Below are positions 23,479 through 33,390 of a stretch of DNA of 64,000 nucleotides, piece by piece. The position numbers and the translations under genes were made by a program. The stretch covers positions 1,288,040,792 to 1,288,104,791 of the forward strand of contig OX336389.2 of the NCBI GenBank assembly GCA_946902985.2. Direction: 5' to 3'. This stretch comes from Meconema thalassinum. Lineage: Eukaryota > Arthropoda > Insecta > Orthoptera > Tettigoniidae. The number at the start of each line of letters is the position of its first letter. The first letter of the stretch is position 1. The notes under the pieces are model-generated. The model was not told the origin of the DNA and made no database searches. It saw only the letters and a program-made list of their open reading frames with translations.

Positions 23479-24833
23479 TTGTTTCTGTATTTACACCACC
23501 TTTTACAAAATCTTCTTGTTTAATTTAATTTCTCTCTGTGCCATGCATTCTTGATGAGTATCAGTTTTCAAAAGTTTCGATGTATCATATTCACCACCAA
23601 TGACCAACACTGCATTGGCTAATACACTCCTTGCACTTTGTAAAATATTGGTTCTTTTCCTTTATCTACACAAGAATAATTAGAGATCAATGTTTCCCTA
23701 AATGTACACAACCTTTTAGCTTTCTTTTGCACTGGAGAAGACAGTTTCAAATGTGCTTTGTCAGCACTGGGTTTTGAGGCATCAACATTCTATTCTTATT
23801 GAGAACAAGTAGTTCTGTGATGAACTAAAGAGCCTACTTTTCTTAAAAATTCAGGTTCATGCCAATGATTAATCTATATATTAGAAATGAAATGTTTCAT
23901 TGGATCTATCAGCACTCGTAAAATAATGTTGGCAACAGTGTCATGTATGTGTTGCTTAGAATTAATCTGAAACATTATGATCTATTATTGTCTAAAATTT
24001 GGATAAAATCCATTTGTTAATATAGAAGTCACAAGTTTTTAAAAATTGGACCTATCAGCAGGCTTAGAATCATGTTGGCAGCACTGACATGTATCATTTA
24101 TTCCAAATTAATCTAGAATGTCAGGTACCTATTCGTGTGCAAAATTTAGAACAGTTGGCTTGCATACTTTCTAATATATTGGAATTAAGATTTAAAAAAC
24201 TAGACAGAGCACTTATTGACAGCTGGCAGCCCTGATGGTTCTTAAGAATATGTGTAGTCATATCTGTTATGGTACACAAAGCACATACGAAATTTGGTTG
24301 AAATCGATTTGTTACTATATAAGTTACATGCATTTAAAATTGAACCTATCAGCAGGCTTAGAATCATGTTGGCAGCATTGACATATATTAGTTACTCCAA
24401 ATTAATCTAGAATGTCAGGTACTACGGAATGTAAGATGGCGTCACAGTGAAAGTGTAGTGAAATAGCAGCTAGTGTAAATATTTGATAAAAGTAGTAAAA
24501 TATTATAACAGAGGTTTAAAATCTATAAAGTTACTTTCCTTAGATCAAGTATAATACGGAATATTGATAGTATTTAGAAATTCTTATTGATAATTTAATA
24601 AACTTAAACTAAGTTGTGGGAACGTGTATCCAAAGATTCGGTGACTTCTTCAATCACTGTTTGAACCAAGTAGAGCAGTGGTGCTATTACGAGACTTCAC
24701 CCGAATGGAAGATATACGTATTTCACATTCTTCTTTATTGGTAGGTAATTAGATTAGTTCTATTAGGTAGTAATAATTAAAATAAATTTAGTGTAATTTG
24801 GTGTAAACATCTAGGCTAACTTAGATCTCTAGT

Positions 24834-25856
24834 ATGACGACAGTAAACAGTGTTGGTGTCTCGTCAGGTAGTGTAACCGTAACGGATTTATGCTCGTCGT
24901 TCAAAATAAAAGTAAAAAATGCAAATAAAATCATCACAAGATCTCAGGTAAAATTGAATGAGGAGAAAAGTGAAACCGATTGTCGTAATGTAGGCCTACC
25001 GCTACCGTCATGCGAATGTCATAACCTGAGAAACGAACTGTCCTCGAAAGACGAAATTATAAAGCTGCTAAAGGAAGATATTGCTAAGTTAATGGAAGAG
25101 TTGAATAAATTAAAAGGAAACAGAGAGGAAAGCAAGGAAACTTGGTCGACAGTGATTGCTGTTAAGGTAAGATTGAATAAGCCTAGGCCTATAAACGGAG
25201 TACATGTAACTGAAATTCCCGTCTCAAATTCATTTGGAGTGCTTGTCGAAGAAAATGATGACTTTCCTCAAGAAGAAAAGAAGAAAGTGATAAAGAGAAA
25301 ATCCAGGAAGATGCGGATATTTGCGGATAGCCACGGGCGAGATGTAGCAGCAAGCGTATTGGAGAGAAGCAGAGAAATGGAGGTCACTTCGACAGTAAAG
25401 CCAGGAGCTCAAATTGCCGAGGTCACGAACGGGATGATAGGAGAGTGTGCGTCCCTTACTGCAAAGGACTACACAGTGATCATCGCTGGAGCAAACGACG
25501 TCTATAGAAATGAGAGTAAAAAGGTAATCAAAGATTTAAAGGGTACATTGCCATCCATGCAAAAAACAAATGTCATTGTAAACATTCCGCAGAGATACGA
25601 TTTAATTCCCAAATCATGTGTAAATGTAGAAATAGGGGCTACAAATGGAAAAATTCATAAAATTTGTAAGAGTTTTCCAAATGTCCAAATTGTAGTTGTA
25701 AGTAAATTAGACAGGAAGTTCCACACTCGGCATGGCCTACACTTAAATAGATTAGGAAAAGAGTATCTTAGTGATGAAATCTGCAAAATTGTAAATTCAA
25801 ATGGTAAGAATAATTCAACAGTAATATCATTAGAGTGGAAGCAGGGAAACTGGTAG
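24834..25856 (+). CDS. LINE ORF1 protein with coiled coil and SGNH-esterase-like domain
   Basis: 340 codons, intact. Residues about 60-100 (NELSSKDEIIKLLKEDIAKL, in part) predict a coiled coil, probably for trimer or multimer assembly. Residues about 158-320 match the blocks of SGNH/GDSL hydrolases: IFADSHGRD with the candidate nucleophile Ser166, AGAND with Asn221, and HGLHLNRLGKEYL with His303. The usual acid preceding that histidine is replaced (HGLH instead of DGLH). Esterase-type ORF1 proteins are known in CR1-like LINEs, where they are thought to act in RNP or membrane association. The start ATG follows a stop-rich leader; the stop overlaps ORF2 by 22 bp. Confidence 0.85.
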   Translation: MTTVNSVGVSSGSVTVTDLCSSFKIKVKNANKIITRSQVKLNEEKSETDCRNVGLPLPSCECHNLRNELSSKDEIIKLLKEDIAKLMEELNKLKGNREESKETWSTVIAVKVRLNKPRPINGVHVTEIPVSNSFGVLVEENDDFPQEEKKKVIKRKSRKMRIFADSHGRDVAASVLERSREMEVTSTVKPGAQIAEVTNGMIGECASLTAKDYTVIIAGANDVYRNESKKVIKDLKGTLPSMQKTNVIVNIPQRYDLIPKSCVNVEIGATNGKIHKICKSFPNVQIVVVSKLDRKFHTRHGLHLNRLGKEYLSDEICKIVNSNGKNNSTVISLEWKQGNW

Positions 25857-28321
25857 AAGAAGCCAAACGTGAGGTTTGGCATTCAGATCTTTTGAAGTCA
25901 AATTTAACGGAGTGCAACAATGGTATTTCGGATTTGTCTAGCAACAATAATAATAACAATTATGATAATAATTATGTAAATAAATCACCAACACAAGCTT
26001 GCAAAAGTAACAAATTTAAAATTTACCACCAGAATGTCCAGTCTCTTTATAACAAAATTGATTACATAAATCTAATGCTTAAAAATGAACTTAAAGACAT
26101 CTCAGCACTATGTATTTCAGAACATTGGCTGAAAGAGGAACAACTCGAATTAATTCAATTCCCAGGGTTTATACAAGCTAGTAAATACTCTAGATCTAAT
26201 ATTAGCCATGGTGGTACTTGCATCTTCTTAAGAAATAATTTAGATCATGAACAGATAACAGCTTATGATTATCTAATTATGGAACAGGATTTTGAATTTT
26301 CTGCCGTAAAAATACAGCAGTTTAAGTTAATAATTGTATGCGTATACCGTTCTCCGTCAGGAAAGTTTCCTTTATTTATAGATAAATTAGAATTGTTACT
26401 CAATAACATGAGCAAAGTAAATTTCGATATAATAATTTGTGGGGATGTAAATGTGGATTTCTTAAAATTTGATAGAAATTGTGAATTATTAACACAGTTA
26501 CTAATTTCCTATGGACTGAAACCTACAGTAAATATCCCAACAAGAATAAAAAAAATTAGTAAAACCACTCCTGATCACATTTTTATAAATACAGATAAAT
26601 ATCACCATTCAATAGAAGTCTATTGTCCGGGTTTTAGTGACCACCATGGACAAATACTGAGTTTTGAAGTATCCAAAACAATCAATAATAATGATAATGG
26701 AGTAAAATCAAAGTGCAGGTCATTCACTGAATCAAATGTTACATATTTCAATGACTTATTAAATAAGGAAACATGGTCAGAAATTTATGAACTAGAAAAT
26801 GTAAATGATAAATTTAATGCATTTAACAGTACCCTAAAACACTATTTTGAAATAGCATTCCCCTTTAAACGAAGAACTGTTCAAAATAACAAAACTAGCA
26901 ATTGGATAACAACAGGGATTATAAATTCATGTCAAAGAAAGAAATTTTTACACAAATTATATAAACAATACCACACAACACCTGAATTCAATTTATACTA
27001 CAAAAAATACACTTGCATATTAAATAAGGTAATAAGACTAGCAAAGAAAATGCATAATGATAATTTTATTTCCCAATCATCTAATAAAAACAGGGCTATG
27101 TGGTCCGTGATAAAGAAAGAAACTGGAAAATCTGCTAAAATACAAAGGAACATTACACTGACCAGAAATAATAAAGTGATTAATAATCCAGAGGAAATAG
27201 CAAACACTTTTAATGACTATTTTCTGGAAATTCCACAAAACTTATTAAATAAATCACAGGTAAATACTCTAAATTCTAATAATAAAATAAATATATGCAG
27301 TGATTCTTTATTTATAAATCATGTCACAAGTGAAGAGGTAAGAATAGTTATAAAAGAGCTAAAAAATAAATTCTGTGCTGGCATTGATGGCATCCCTGAT
27401 GCAATTTTAAAGAAATGTGCAGAAAATATATTAAATCCACTTACGCACTTAATAAACAGTTCAATTCTCTCAGGAACTTACCCGGATATTTTGAAGTTAT
27501 CAAAAGTAATTCCAGTGCACAAAAACGGTTCGAAAGATGAATTAGATAACTATCGTCTTATTACCTTACCAACTGGTATTGCAAAAATTGTGGAAAAAAT
27601 TATGTATAAGAGACTGATAAGTTTCATAGAAAAAAATAAAATATTATCAAACTCACAACATGGATTCAGAAAGGGAAAATCTACACAGACAGCAATTTAC
27701 GAATGTAGTAATTGTATACTGAAATTAATTGACAATAAGGAACATGTAACTGGCCTATTCTTGGATTTATCGAAAGCATTTGATGTTGTTGACCATAATA
27801 TCCTCCTTACCAAACTAAATCAATATGGTATTAGAGGTCTAGCTAATAAATGGATAGAGTCTTACTTAACAAGGCGTAAACAAATAGTAAGCTTGAGACA
27901 CAAGGATGATGGAACCAAATTACTTAATGAAACATTGTCCAATGAGGGAATTATTGAATTTGGAGTACCCCAGGGATCGGTTTTGGGCCCACTACTCTTT
28001 CTTCTATATATCAATGATATAACACAGAACGTTCATTCACATAAGGAAATTTTGTTTGCGGACGATACAACTCTCGTAATAAAAGGTGAAACTAAACAGG
28101 ACATACAGCAGTCTGCTGACTCCGTTACAGGAGAGTTAACCAAATGGTCACAAGATAATCGCCTCATAATAAACTATAAAAAAACAGTATGTCTAAATTT
28201 CCACACTATACAGAATAGGAATCCTGCGAAGCCCAATATAACATTAAATGGTCATCAAATAGAAAATAAATCAGAAACAAAGTTTTTAGGACTATGGATA
28301 CAACAAGATTGTGGTGTTTGA
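25835..28321 (+). CDS. LINE ORF2: AP endonuclease and reverse transcriptase (5' portion)
   Basis: 828 open codons, starting MEAGKLVEEAK inside the ORF1 end. Endonuclease motifs are all present: HQNVQS (Asn67), SEHW (Glu96), GDVNVDF (Asp204) and SDHHG (Asp269). The reverse transcriptase spans residues about 500-800: VIPVHKNGSKDELDNYR, QHGFRKGKSTQTA, LDLSKAFDVVDH (Asp644), GVPQGSVLGPLL and FADDTT (Asp743-Asp744). YRLITL stands where YRPISL is usual. The frame is cut after LGLWIQQD by the Penelope-like insertion, the last few codons and stop being insertion sequence. It nicks target DNA and primes cDNA synthesis. Confidence 0.93.
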   Translation: MEAGKLVEEAKREVWHSDLLKSNLTECNNGISDLSSNNNNNNYDNNYVNKSPTQACKSNKFKIYHQNVQSLYNKIDYINLMLKNELKDISALCISEHWLKEEQLELIQFPGFIQASKYSRSNISHGGTCIFLRNNLDHEQITAYDYLIMEQDFEFSAVKIQQFKLIIVCVYRSPSGKFPLFIDKLELLLNNMSKVNFDIIICGDVNVDFLKFDRNCELLTQLLISYGLKPTVNIPTRIKKISKTTPDHIFINTDKYHHSIEVYCPGFSDHHGQILSFEVSKTINNNDNGVKSKCRSFTESNVTYFNDLLNKETWSEIYELENVNDKFNAFNSTLKHYFEIAFPFKRRTVQNNKTSNWITTGIINSCQRKKFLHKLYKQYHTTPEFNLYYKKYTCILNKVIRLAKKMHNDNFISQSSNKNRAMWSVIKKETGKSAKIQRNITLTRNNKVINNPEEIANTFNDYFLEIPQNLLNKSQVNTLNSNNKINICSDSLFINHVTSEEVRIVIKELKNKFCAGIDGIPDAILKKCAENILNPLTHLINSSILSGTYPDILKLSKVIPVHKNGSKDELDNYRLITLPTGIAKIVEKIMYKRLISFIEKNKILSNSQHGFRKGKSTQTAIYECSNCILKLIDNKEHVTGLFLDLSKAFDVVDHNILLTKLNQYGIRGLANKWIESYLTRRKQIVSLRHKDDGTKLLNETLSNEGIIEFGVPQGSVLGPLLFLLYINDITQNVHSHKEILFADDTTLVIKGETKQDIQQSADSVTGELTKWSQDNRLIINYKKTVCLNFHTIQNRNPAKPNITLNGHQIENKSETKFLGLWIQQDCGV
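28297..28308 (+). repeat. Target-site duplication of the Penelope-like insertion, left copy
   Basis: gatacaacaaga, repeated exactly at 32792-32803. ORF2 frame is continuous when one copy is removed. Confidence 0.9.
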
Positions 28322-28351
28322 AGCCATATTTTTAGTGTTGCCTTAGTAAAC

Positions 28352-28901
28352 AAGAGTTTAGTGCTTTTCAGTCGGTCAACACGAATGTACCCAAAAGAGA
28401 TGGGTTATGCCCTAATCCTGAAATAAATTACATGAGATTAATAAAACACTAGGATGACCAGTTTCGATCGTCAAGCGATCATCATCAGATCCATTACACT
28501 TAGGCTACAAAATCTATGTTTGAAATACAGGTGAAAATATTTACAATATGTACAATTATTTAGTTGCAGTATTGGTACTGCAACTGTCAGTGTATGCTAA
28601 ATGCAGTATATATGTTAGGTGAAATGCTAAATGGTGATAGCTATCCGGAGATTGTACTTTAGAGAGATTATATGGTTGTAAACTATGGTTAAACTATAAA
28701 ATTTTTGGCTAACTACTTATCTGATTGTCTTCCGTATTACAGCTACTTGCAGTTTTCGTGCTCACTGGAACTCGCTGTGCGGTCGACTGCGGTGGTTATC
28801 TTAACGACTGGTTTTCCCCTGCCTCCTCCCCCCTGTCCCTACGTGCTGTGGGGAGTGATAGCGATGTGTTTATGTGAGGTGTTGCCAACCTAGATAAGAT
28901 G
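28352..28901 (+). repeat. Inverted repeat arm, left (pairs with 32240-32790)
   Basis: Begins aagagtttagtgcttttcag and ends ccaacctagataagatg. The reverse complement occurs at 32240-32790 with only a few differences by eye, such as the G run near 32312. It contains a palindromic tcgatcgtcaagcgatcatc motif. Confidence 0.92.
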
Positions 28902-28909
28902 TATTATAG

Positions 28910-29475
28910 CCAAACATAAAAATAAAGATAAAACGATTCCCAAACCGGACAGTAATGAGGAAAAATTTGCGCGTTTCAACTATGTGAATGCGAATACATA
29001 TAAAATCACTAACCTATTCAAAAAACAAGGCATAAAGATAGCTTTCACGACGGAAAACACAACCGCTAGGCACCTCCTAAATAGTAATCTAAATAAACGT
29101 GACCCGTATTCAAGGTCAGGGGTATATTCTATAACGTGCCAAGACACCGATTGTCAAGCTAATTACATCGGGCAGAGTGGAAGGCGAGTAGACACACGTT
29201 ATAATGAACATAGGAATGCGATAAGATACGGAACACATTCAGCCGTGTGCGAACATATGTGTGACGCAGGGCACAGCTTTACCAACATAGAGTCGGACCT
29301 TAAAATAATCCATCACGAATCGAAAGGCAAAGCTCTTGACATAAAGGAAGCAATCGAGATACACCTAGCCAAACGAAACAATCCCAACAATCTAAATGAA
29401 CACACGTTCATGGAGAGCTCACCCCTCTTCACGCTACTAAAAAACACACCCTGTCGGAAACAAAACACAATTTAG
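28910..29475 (+). CDS. Penelope-like element C-terminal GIY-YIG endonuclease
   Basis: Open from the inner edge of the left arm to a stop at 29475, with the recognisable domain from about 28984. Motifs: GVYSITC then NYIGQSGRR (the GIY-YIG pair), RYNEHRNAIRYG with the catalytic arginine region, a CxxxxxC pair (CQDTDC) and CEHMCDAGH, giving zinc-binding Cys/His positions typical of Penelope endonucleases. A glutamate occurs in IKEAIEIHLAKR. The reverse transcriptase that normally precedes it is missing. A 115-bp relative lies at 16208. Confidence 0.85.
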
Positions 29476-29524
29476 CGACACAGCCAAGCTAGATAAAAAA
29501 GGGGGGAAATTAGGGGTTTTTTAA

Positions 29525-32034
29525 CCTTCAATTAGTCGCGTCACGGGATTTTCTCCCGGGTCCTATTTGTTTTGCGCAGACTGTACCGGTTTGAGGTGGT
29601 GGCGGGTTGGCTGACCCAACAGCTCTCCCCCCTACCCTTCCGCATATTTCACTTATATTGTTGTCAGTGTTCGGCACGAGGCGTGCTTGTCAACAACGAT
29701 TTGCTAAATGACCTGGTCTGATCTTCCGTGCGTGACTATTTGTGCTGCCAAAGTGAACGGTAGAAAGTCCCGTGTGCGACTAAGTGCGTGTATACTTTTT
29801 TAGATAATATCGTTTAGTTATATGTAATTTTGGGTGTGTTTTACTTCATAATGAATCCTAGAGAAGAAAGGAGAATTAATGCTCTGTTATTGGAGCCAAT
29901 GTTAGACGATGATGACATCTTTTCTGACGGTAATGAGGTTGAAGACAATTTTGAAGTTTCTGACCACAATACGAGCACGGAACAATCTGAAGATGAAGAA
30001 CAGCCAGATCCAGTGCCAAATGTACATCCAGTTCAACAGCCAATCCCCATTTTTGATGTGCATGGAAACACAAACTTTATTTTGGGTAAAGACAAACTAA
30101 CTCGCTGGTATTCGTGTAGCCCACCTATTTCTAGGAATGCTAGACGTAGACCCCACAACATTCTGAGAGTACATCTACCTGGCCCACGAAGAGATGCTCG
30201 AGAAGCTCGTACAGCCTTGGATTGTTGGAGTTTGTTTTTTACAGACCCCATGATAGATACAATTGTCCCCTACACAAATGACCGAATTACAGTAAACCGA
30301 CAACAGTACGGAAGAGATAGAGATGCAAAGGATACAGACATTATTGAAATGAAATCTATGTTAGGGCTACTGTATAAGGCGGGGACCCTGAAATCGTCAC
30401 ACCTAAATCTGAATGACTTATATGCAAATGATTTTACTAGAGTAGAATTTTTCCGATCTACATTGTCTTTGAAAAGATGGAGGTTTCTATTGAGTAGTCT
30501 AAGATTCGACGATGCTACTACAAGACAAGAAAGGCGACAGCTTGACAAACTTGCTCCGCTGCGAGAAATATTTGAAGTCTTCAATGAAAACTGCGTCAAC
30601 AAGTACACCCTTGGAGAAAACGTCACTATAGACGAAATGTTAGAGCCCTTTACAGGCCGCTGCCCGTTTAGGCAGTATATGAAAACAAAACCTGCTAAAT
30701 ACGGCATAAAAGTGTACGCCCTGACTGATTCTAAGACATTTTATGCCAGCAAAATGGAAGTTTACTGTGGGAAGCAACAACAAGGACCATTCAATGTAAA
30801 CAATAGAGAAAAGGATGTTGTGCTTAGATTAACATGGCCTATTTACCAGTCGGGTAGGAATGTGACTAGACAATTACTTCTGCTCTATACCACTCTGTGA
30901 TGAATTGGCAAGTGACCATCAGCTCTCTCTTGTCGGAACCTTGCGTAAAAATAAGGTTGAATTACCACCAATAGTACAAGAGCATACTAATCGACCAGAA
31001 AACAGTAGTTTTTTTTACGGGTATGACAAAACTCTACTTTCTTACAAAGCAAAGAAAAATAAACTAGTCTTGCTGCTTTCATCATTGCACGATTCTGATG
31101 ACATTGACGATGAAAGTGGTGACGCAATGAAGCCAGAAATGCTGACTTATTATAACAAAACAAAACGGGGAGTTGACACCCTGGACAAGTTGAAGGCAGC
31201 CTACAATGTGGGAAGAAAAACAAACAGATGGCCCTTGGCTCTGTTTTTCGCTCTTATGAACATTGGTGCAGTGAATGCTACCATAATATATTTAGCCAAC
31301 ACGCAGGCAAATATTGTCCGCAGAAACTTTTTAAAAACACTCGCAAAAGAACTGTCAATGGATCATATCAGACGAAGAGCTCTACAGGAAAATCTACCTC
31401 GCCAAGTGAAGCGACAAGCAAGAAAAATCGCTGGTATTGAAGATGAAGATACGAAAAGACCACCTGCGGCTGGAGCAGCCGGGCTCTGTGCATATTGTAC
31501 TTGGAGGGAAAACAGAAAAACTGTTGTGACATGCTCAAGATACATTTGTAAGCGGCATGCAACTTCCCTCTGTACCAACTGTGCAGAAAATGGCAACCAA
31601 GGCAGCAGTGATGAGGAAGTGTTGAGACTGATTTCAGGTGTTTTGTTCTGTTCTTTTTACTTCATGGTTTATTTTTTGTAAATATTAGTACCAGTACCTG
31701 TAGGTTTATAATTGTAGAATTACACTTTATTTTTCATGTTTAAAGTTTTGTAGTTAAAAACTTTTAATAGTTTGTTTTTGACATTGTTATTAAAAAAAAT
31801 TACTTAACCAAAACAAATGAAACATTTTTTAAGTTATTAAAAAAATTACTTAACCAAAACAAATAAAACATTTTTTAACTTCCAAATAATAATCATAGAA
31901 TTTTAACATGTTTAAAATAGTCAGTTGTACAAATAAAAATTGTTTTAAACACAATTTCTACCCATTTCTCAAACCTGGGAGTTTCTTCCGTGTGCGACTA
32001 ATTACGTAATATTTTTCACGCGACTAATTGAAGG
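29525..32034 (+). mobile_element. piggyBac-family transposon, complete ends
   Basis: 2510 bp, flanked by TTAA (29521-29524 and 32035-32038). The 17-bp terminal inverted repeats are perfect: ccttcaattagtcgcgt (29525-29541) and its complement (32018-32034). Subterminal copies of gtgtgcgacta occur at about 29772 and 31990, in the same orientation. TTAA duplication is diagnostic of piggyBac. It sits between the Penelope endonuclease frame and the Penelope 3' region. Confidence 0.95.
29851..31681 (+). pseudogene. piggyBac transposase with one frameshift
   Basis: Start chosen at MNPREERR; a non-ATG upstream extension is ignored. The first frame runs to 30900 and the second is open from about 30866 to 31681, together about 605 residues, the usual piggyBac size. 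An acidic N-terminus is followed by the catalytic core. The first Asp is in TIDEMLEP (codon 30631). The second is in LDNYF (30869-30871), present only in the shifted frame. The third is in GVDTLDK (31175-31177), followed by NRWPLALFFALMN. The C-terminal cysteine-rich finger (CAYC, TCSRYICKRHA, CTNC; about 31488-31583) is intact. One single-base shift near 30860-30868 is the only lesion I see. Confidence 0.9.
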
Positions 32035-32239
32035 TTAATAGGTAAATGTTATCTGGATCAGGTGTACGATGTACTTTGCTTCTGCAATAAACCAAGGCCC
32101 ATATTCGCGGCAGTGTTAAAGGTGCCGGGACGTCCTCATAAGACCGTCAACGCTTAGTTCGAATGGGTTATGCTCCACGCGTGGCGAGGGCCAATCCACG
32201 GTCTTTAATAGTTGTGGACCTACCTCATTCAATAACATA

Positions 32240-32790
32240 CATCTTATCTAGGTTGGCAACACCTCACATAAACACATCGCTATCACTCCCCACAGCACGT
32301 AGGGACAGGGGGGGAGGAGGCAGGGGAAAAACCAGTCGTTAAGATAACCACCGCAGTCGACCGCACAGAGAGTTCCAGTGAGCACGAAAACTGCGAGTAG
32401 CTGTAATACGGAAGACAATCAGATAAGTAGTTAGCCAAAAATTTTATAGTTTAACCATAGTTTACAACCATATAATCTCTCTAAAGTACAATCTCCGGAT
32501 AGCTATCACCATTTAGCATTTCACCTAACATATATACTGCATTTAGCATACACTGACAGTTGCAGTACCAATACTGCAACTAAATAATTGTACATATTGT
32601 AAATATTTTCACCTGTATTTCAAACATAGATTTTGTAGCCTAAGTGTAATGGATCTGATGATGATCGCTTGACGATCGAAACTGGTCATCCTAGTGTTTT
32701 ATTAATTTCATGTAATTTATTTCAGGATTAGGGCATAACCCATCTCTTTTGGGTACATTCATGTTGACCGACTGAAAAGCACTAAACTCT
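32240..32790 (-). repeat. Inverted repeat arm, right (pairs with 28352-28901)
   Basis: Reverse complement of the left arm, spanning catcttatctaggttggcaa through gcactaaactctt. It is followed at once by the TSD copy at 32792-32803. Confidence 0.92.
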
Positions 32791-32791
32791 T

Positions 32792-33390
32792 GATACAACA
32801 AGACTTGAAATGGAATAAACATATACAATATCTGAATACTAAACTGAACTCGATGTGCTTTGCGTTACGTATTTTGAAAACCTGCACTAGCATGCACACA
32901 TTAAGAAGTATTTATTTTGCTTATTTCCATTCATACTTAAGATATGGGATCATATTTTGGGGTATGTCGCCAGATGTACTAAGCACGTTTAGGATACAAA
33001 AGAGGGCGATTAGAATTATGGCAAATGTAAACTCTAGAGAATCATGTAGACCTCTGTTTAAAGATTTAAACATTCTCCCACTGCCCTGCATATATATCTT
33101 TGAAGGTATTATGTTTTTTAAAAAGAATTTAATGAATAAAGATGTTTTTCTTAAAACAAACAATGATGTTCATAGGCATAACACAAGACAAAATCAAAAC
33201 ATTCATATTTCACACACACACACACACAAGCATATATCAAAAAGGAACTTTTCACACTGGAGTTAAATTATACAATAAACTACCCCAGTATATAAAACTG
33301 GCCCCAAAAATAAAAACCTTTGATAGAATGTTGAAAGCTTATCTGCAGTGCCATTGTTTTTACTCAGTAGTTGAATATCTTAGCGTATAG
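32792..33390 (+). pseudogene. LINE ORF2, C-terminal portion, frameshifted at a (CA)n run
   Basis: Continues ORF2 after the insertion: IQQDLKWNKHIQYLNTKLN (thumb region), SYLRYGIIFWGMS, RIQKRAIRIMANVNSRESC and HRHNTRQNQN. A CA microsatellite at about 33211-33229 then shifts the frame. The canonical GVKLYNKLPQYIK ending is read in another frame to the stop at 33390. With this lesion and the insertion the LINE cannot make full ORF2. Confidence 0.88.

Larger units (their letters stand above)
28309..32791 (+). mobile_element. Penelope-like insertion with 550-bp inverted arms
   Basis: A 4483-bp insertion in the LINE ORF2 with 12-bp TSDs. Removing the piggyBac (29521-32034 plus one TTAA) leaves about 2.0 kb. 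Layout: a 43-bp lead-in, left arm 28352-28901, a GIY-YIG endonuclease frame 28910-29475, non-coding 32039-32239, and right arm 32240-32790 in inverse orientation. Penelope elements often carry repeated or inverted 5' copies from aberrant insertion. The reverse transcriptase is absent, so this copy is 5'-truncated and not autonomous. Confidence 0.82.
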
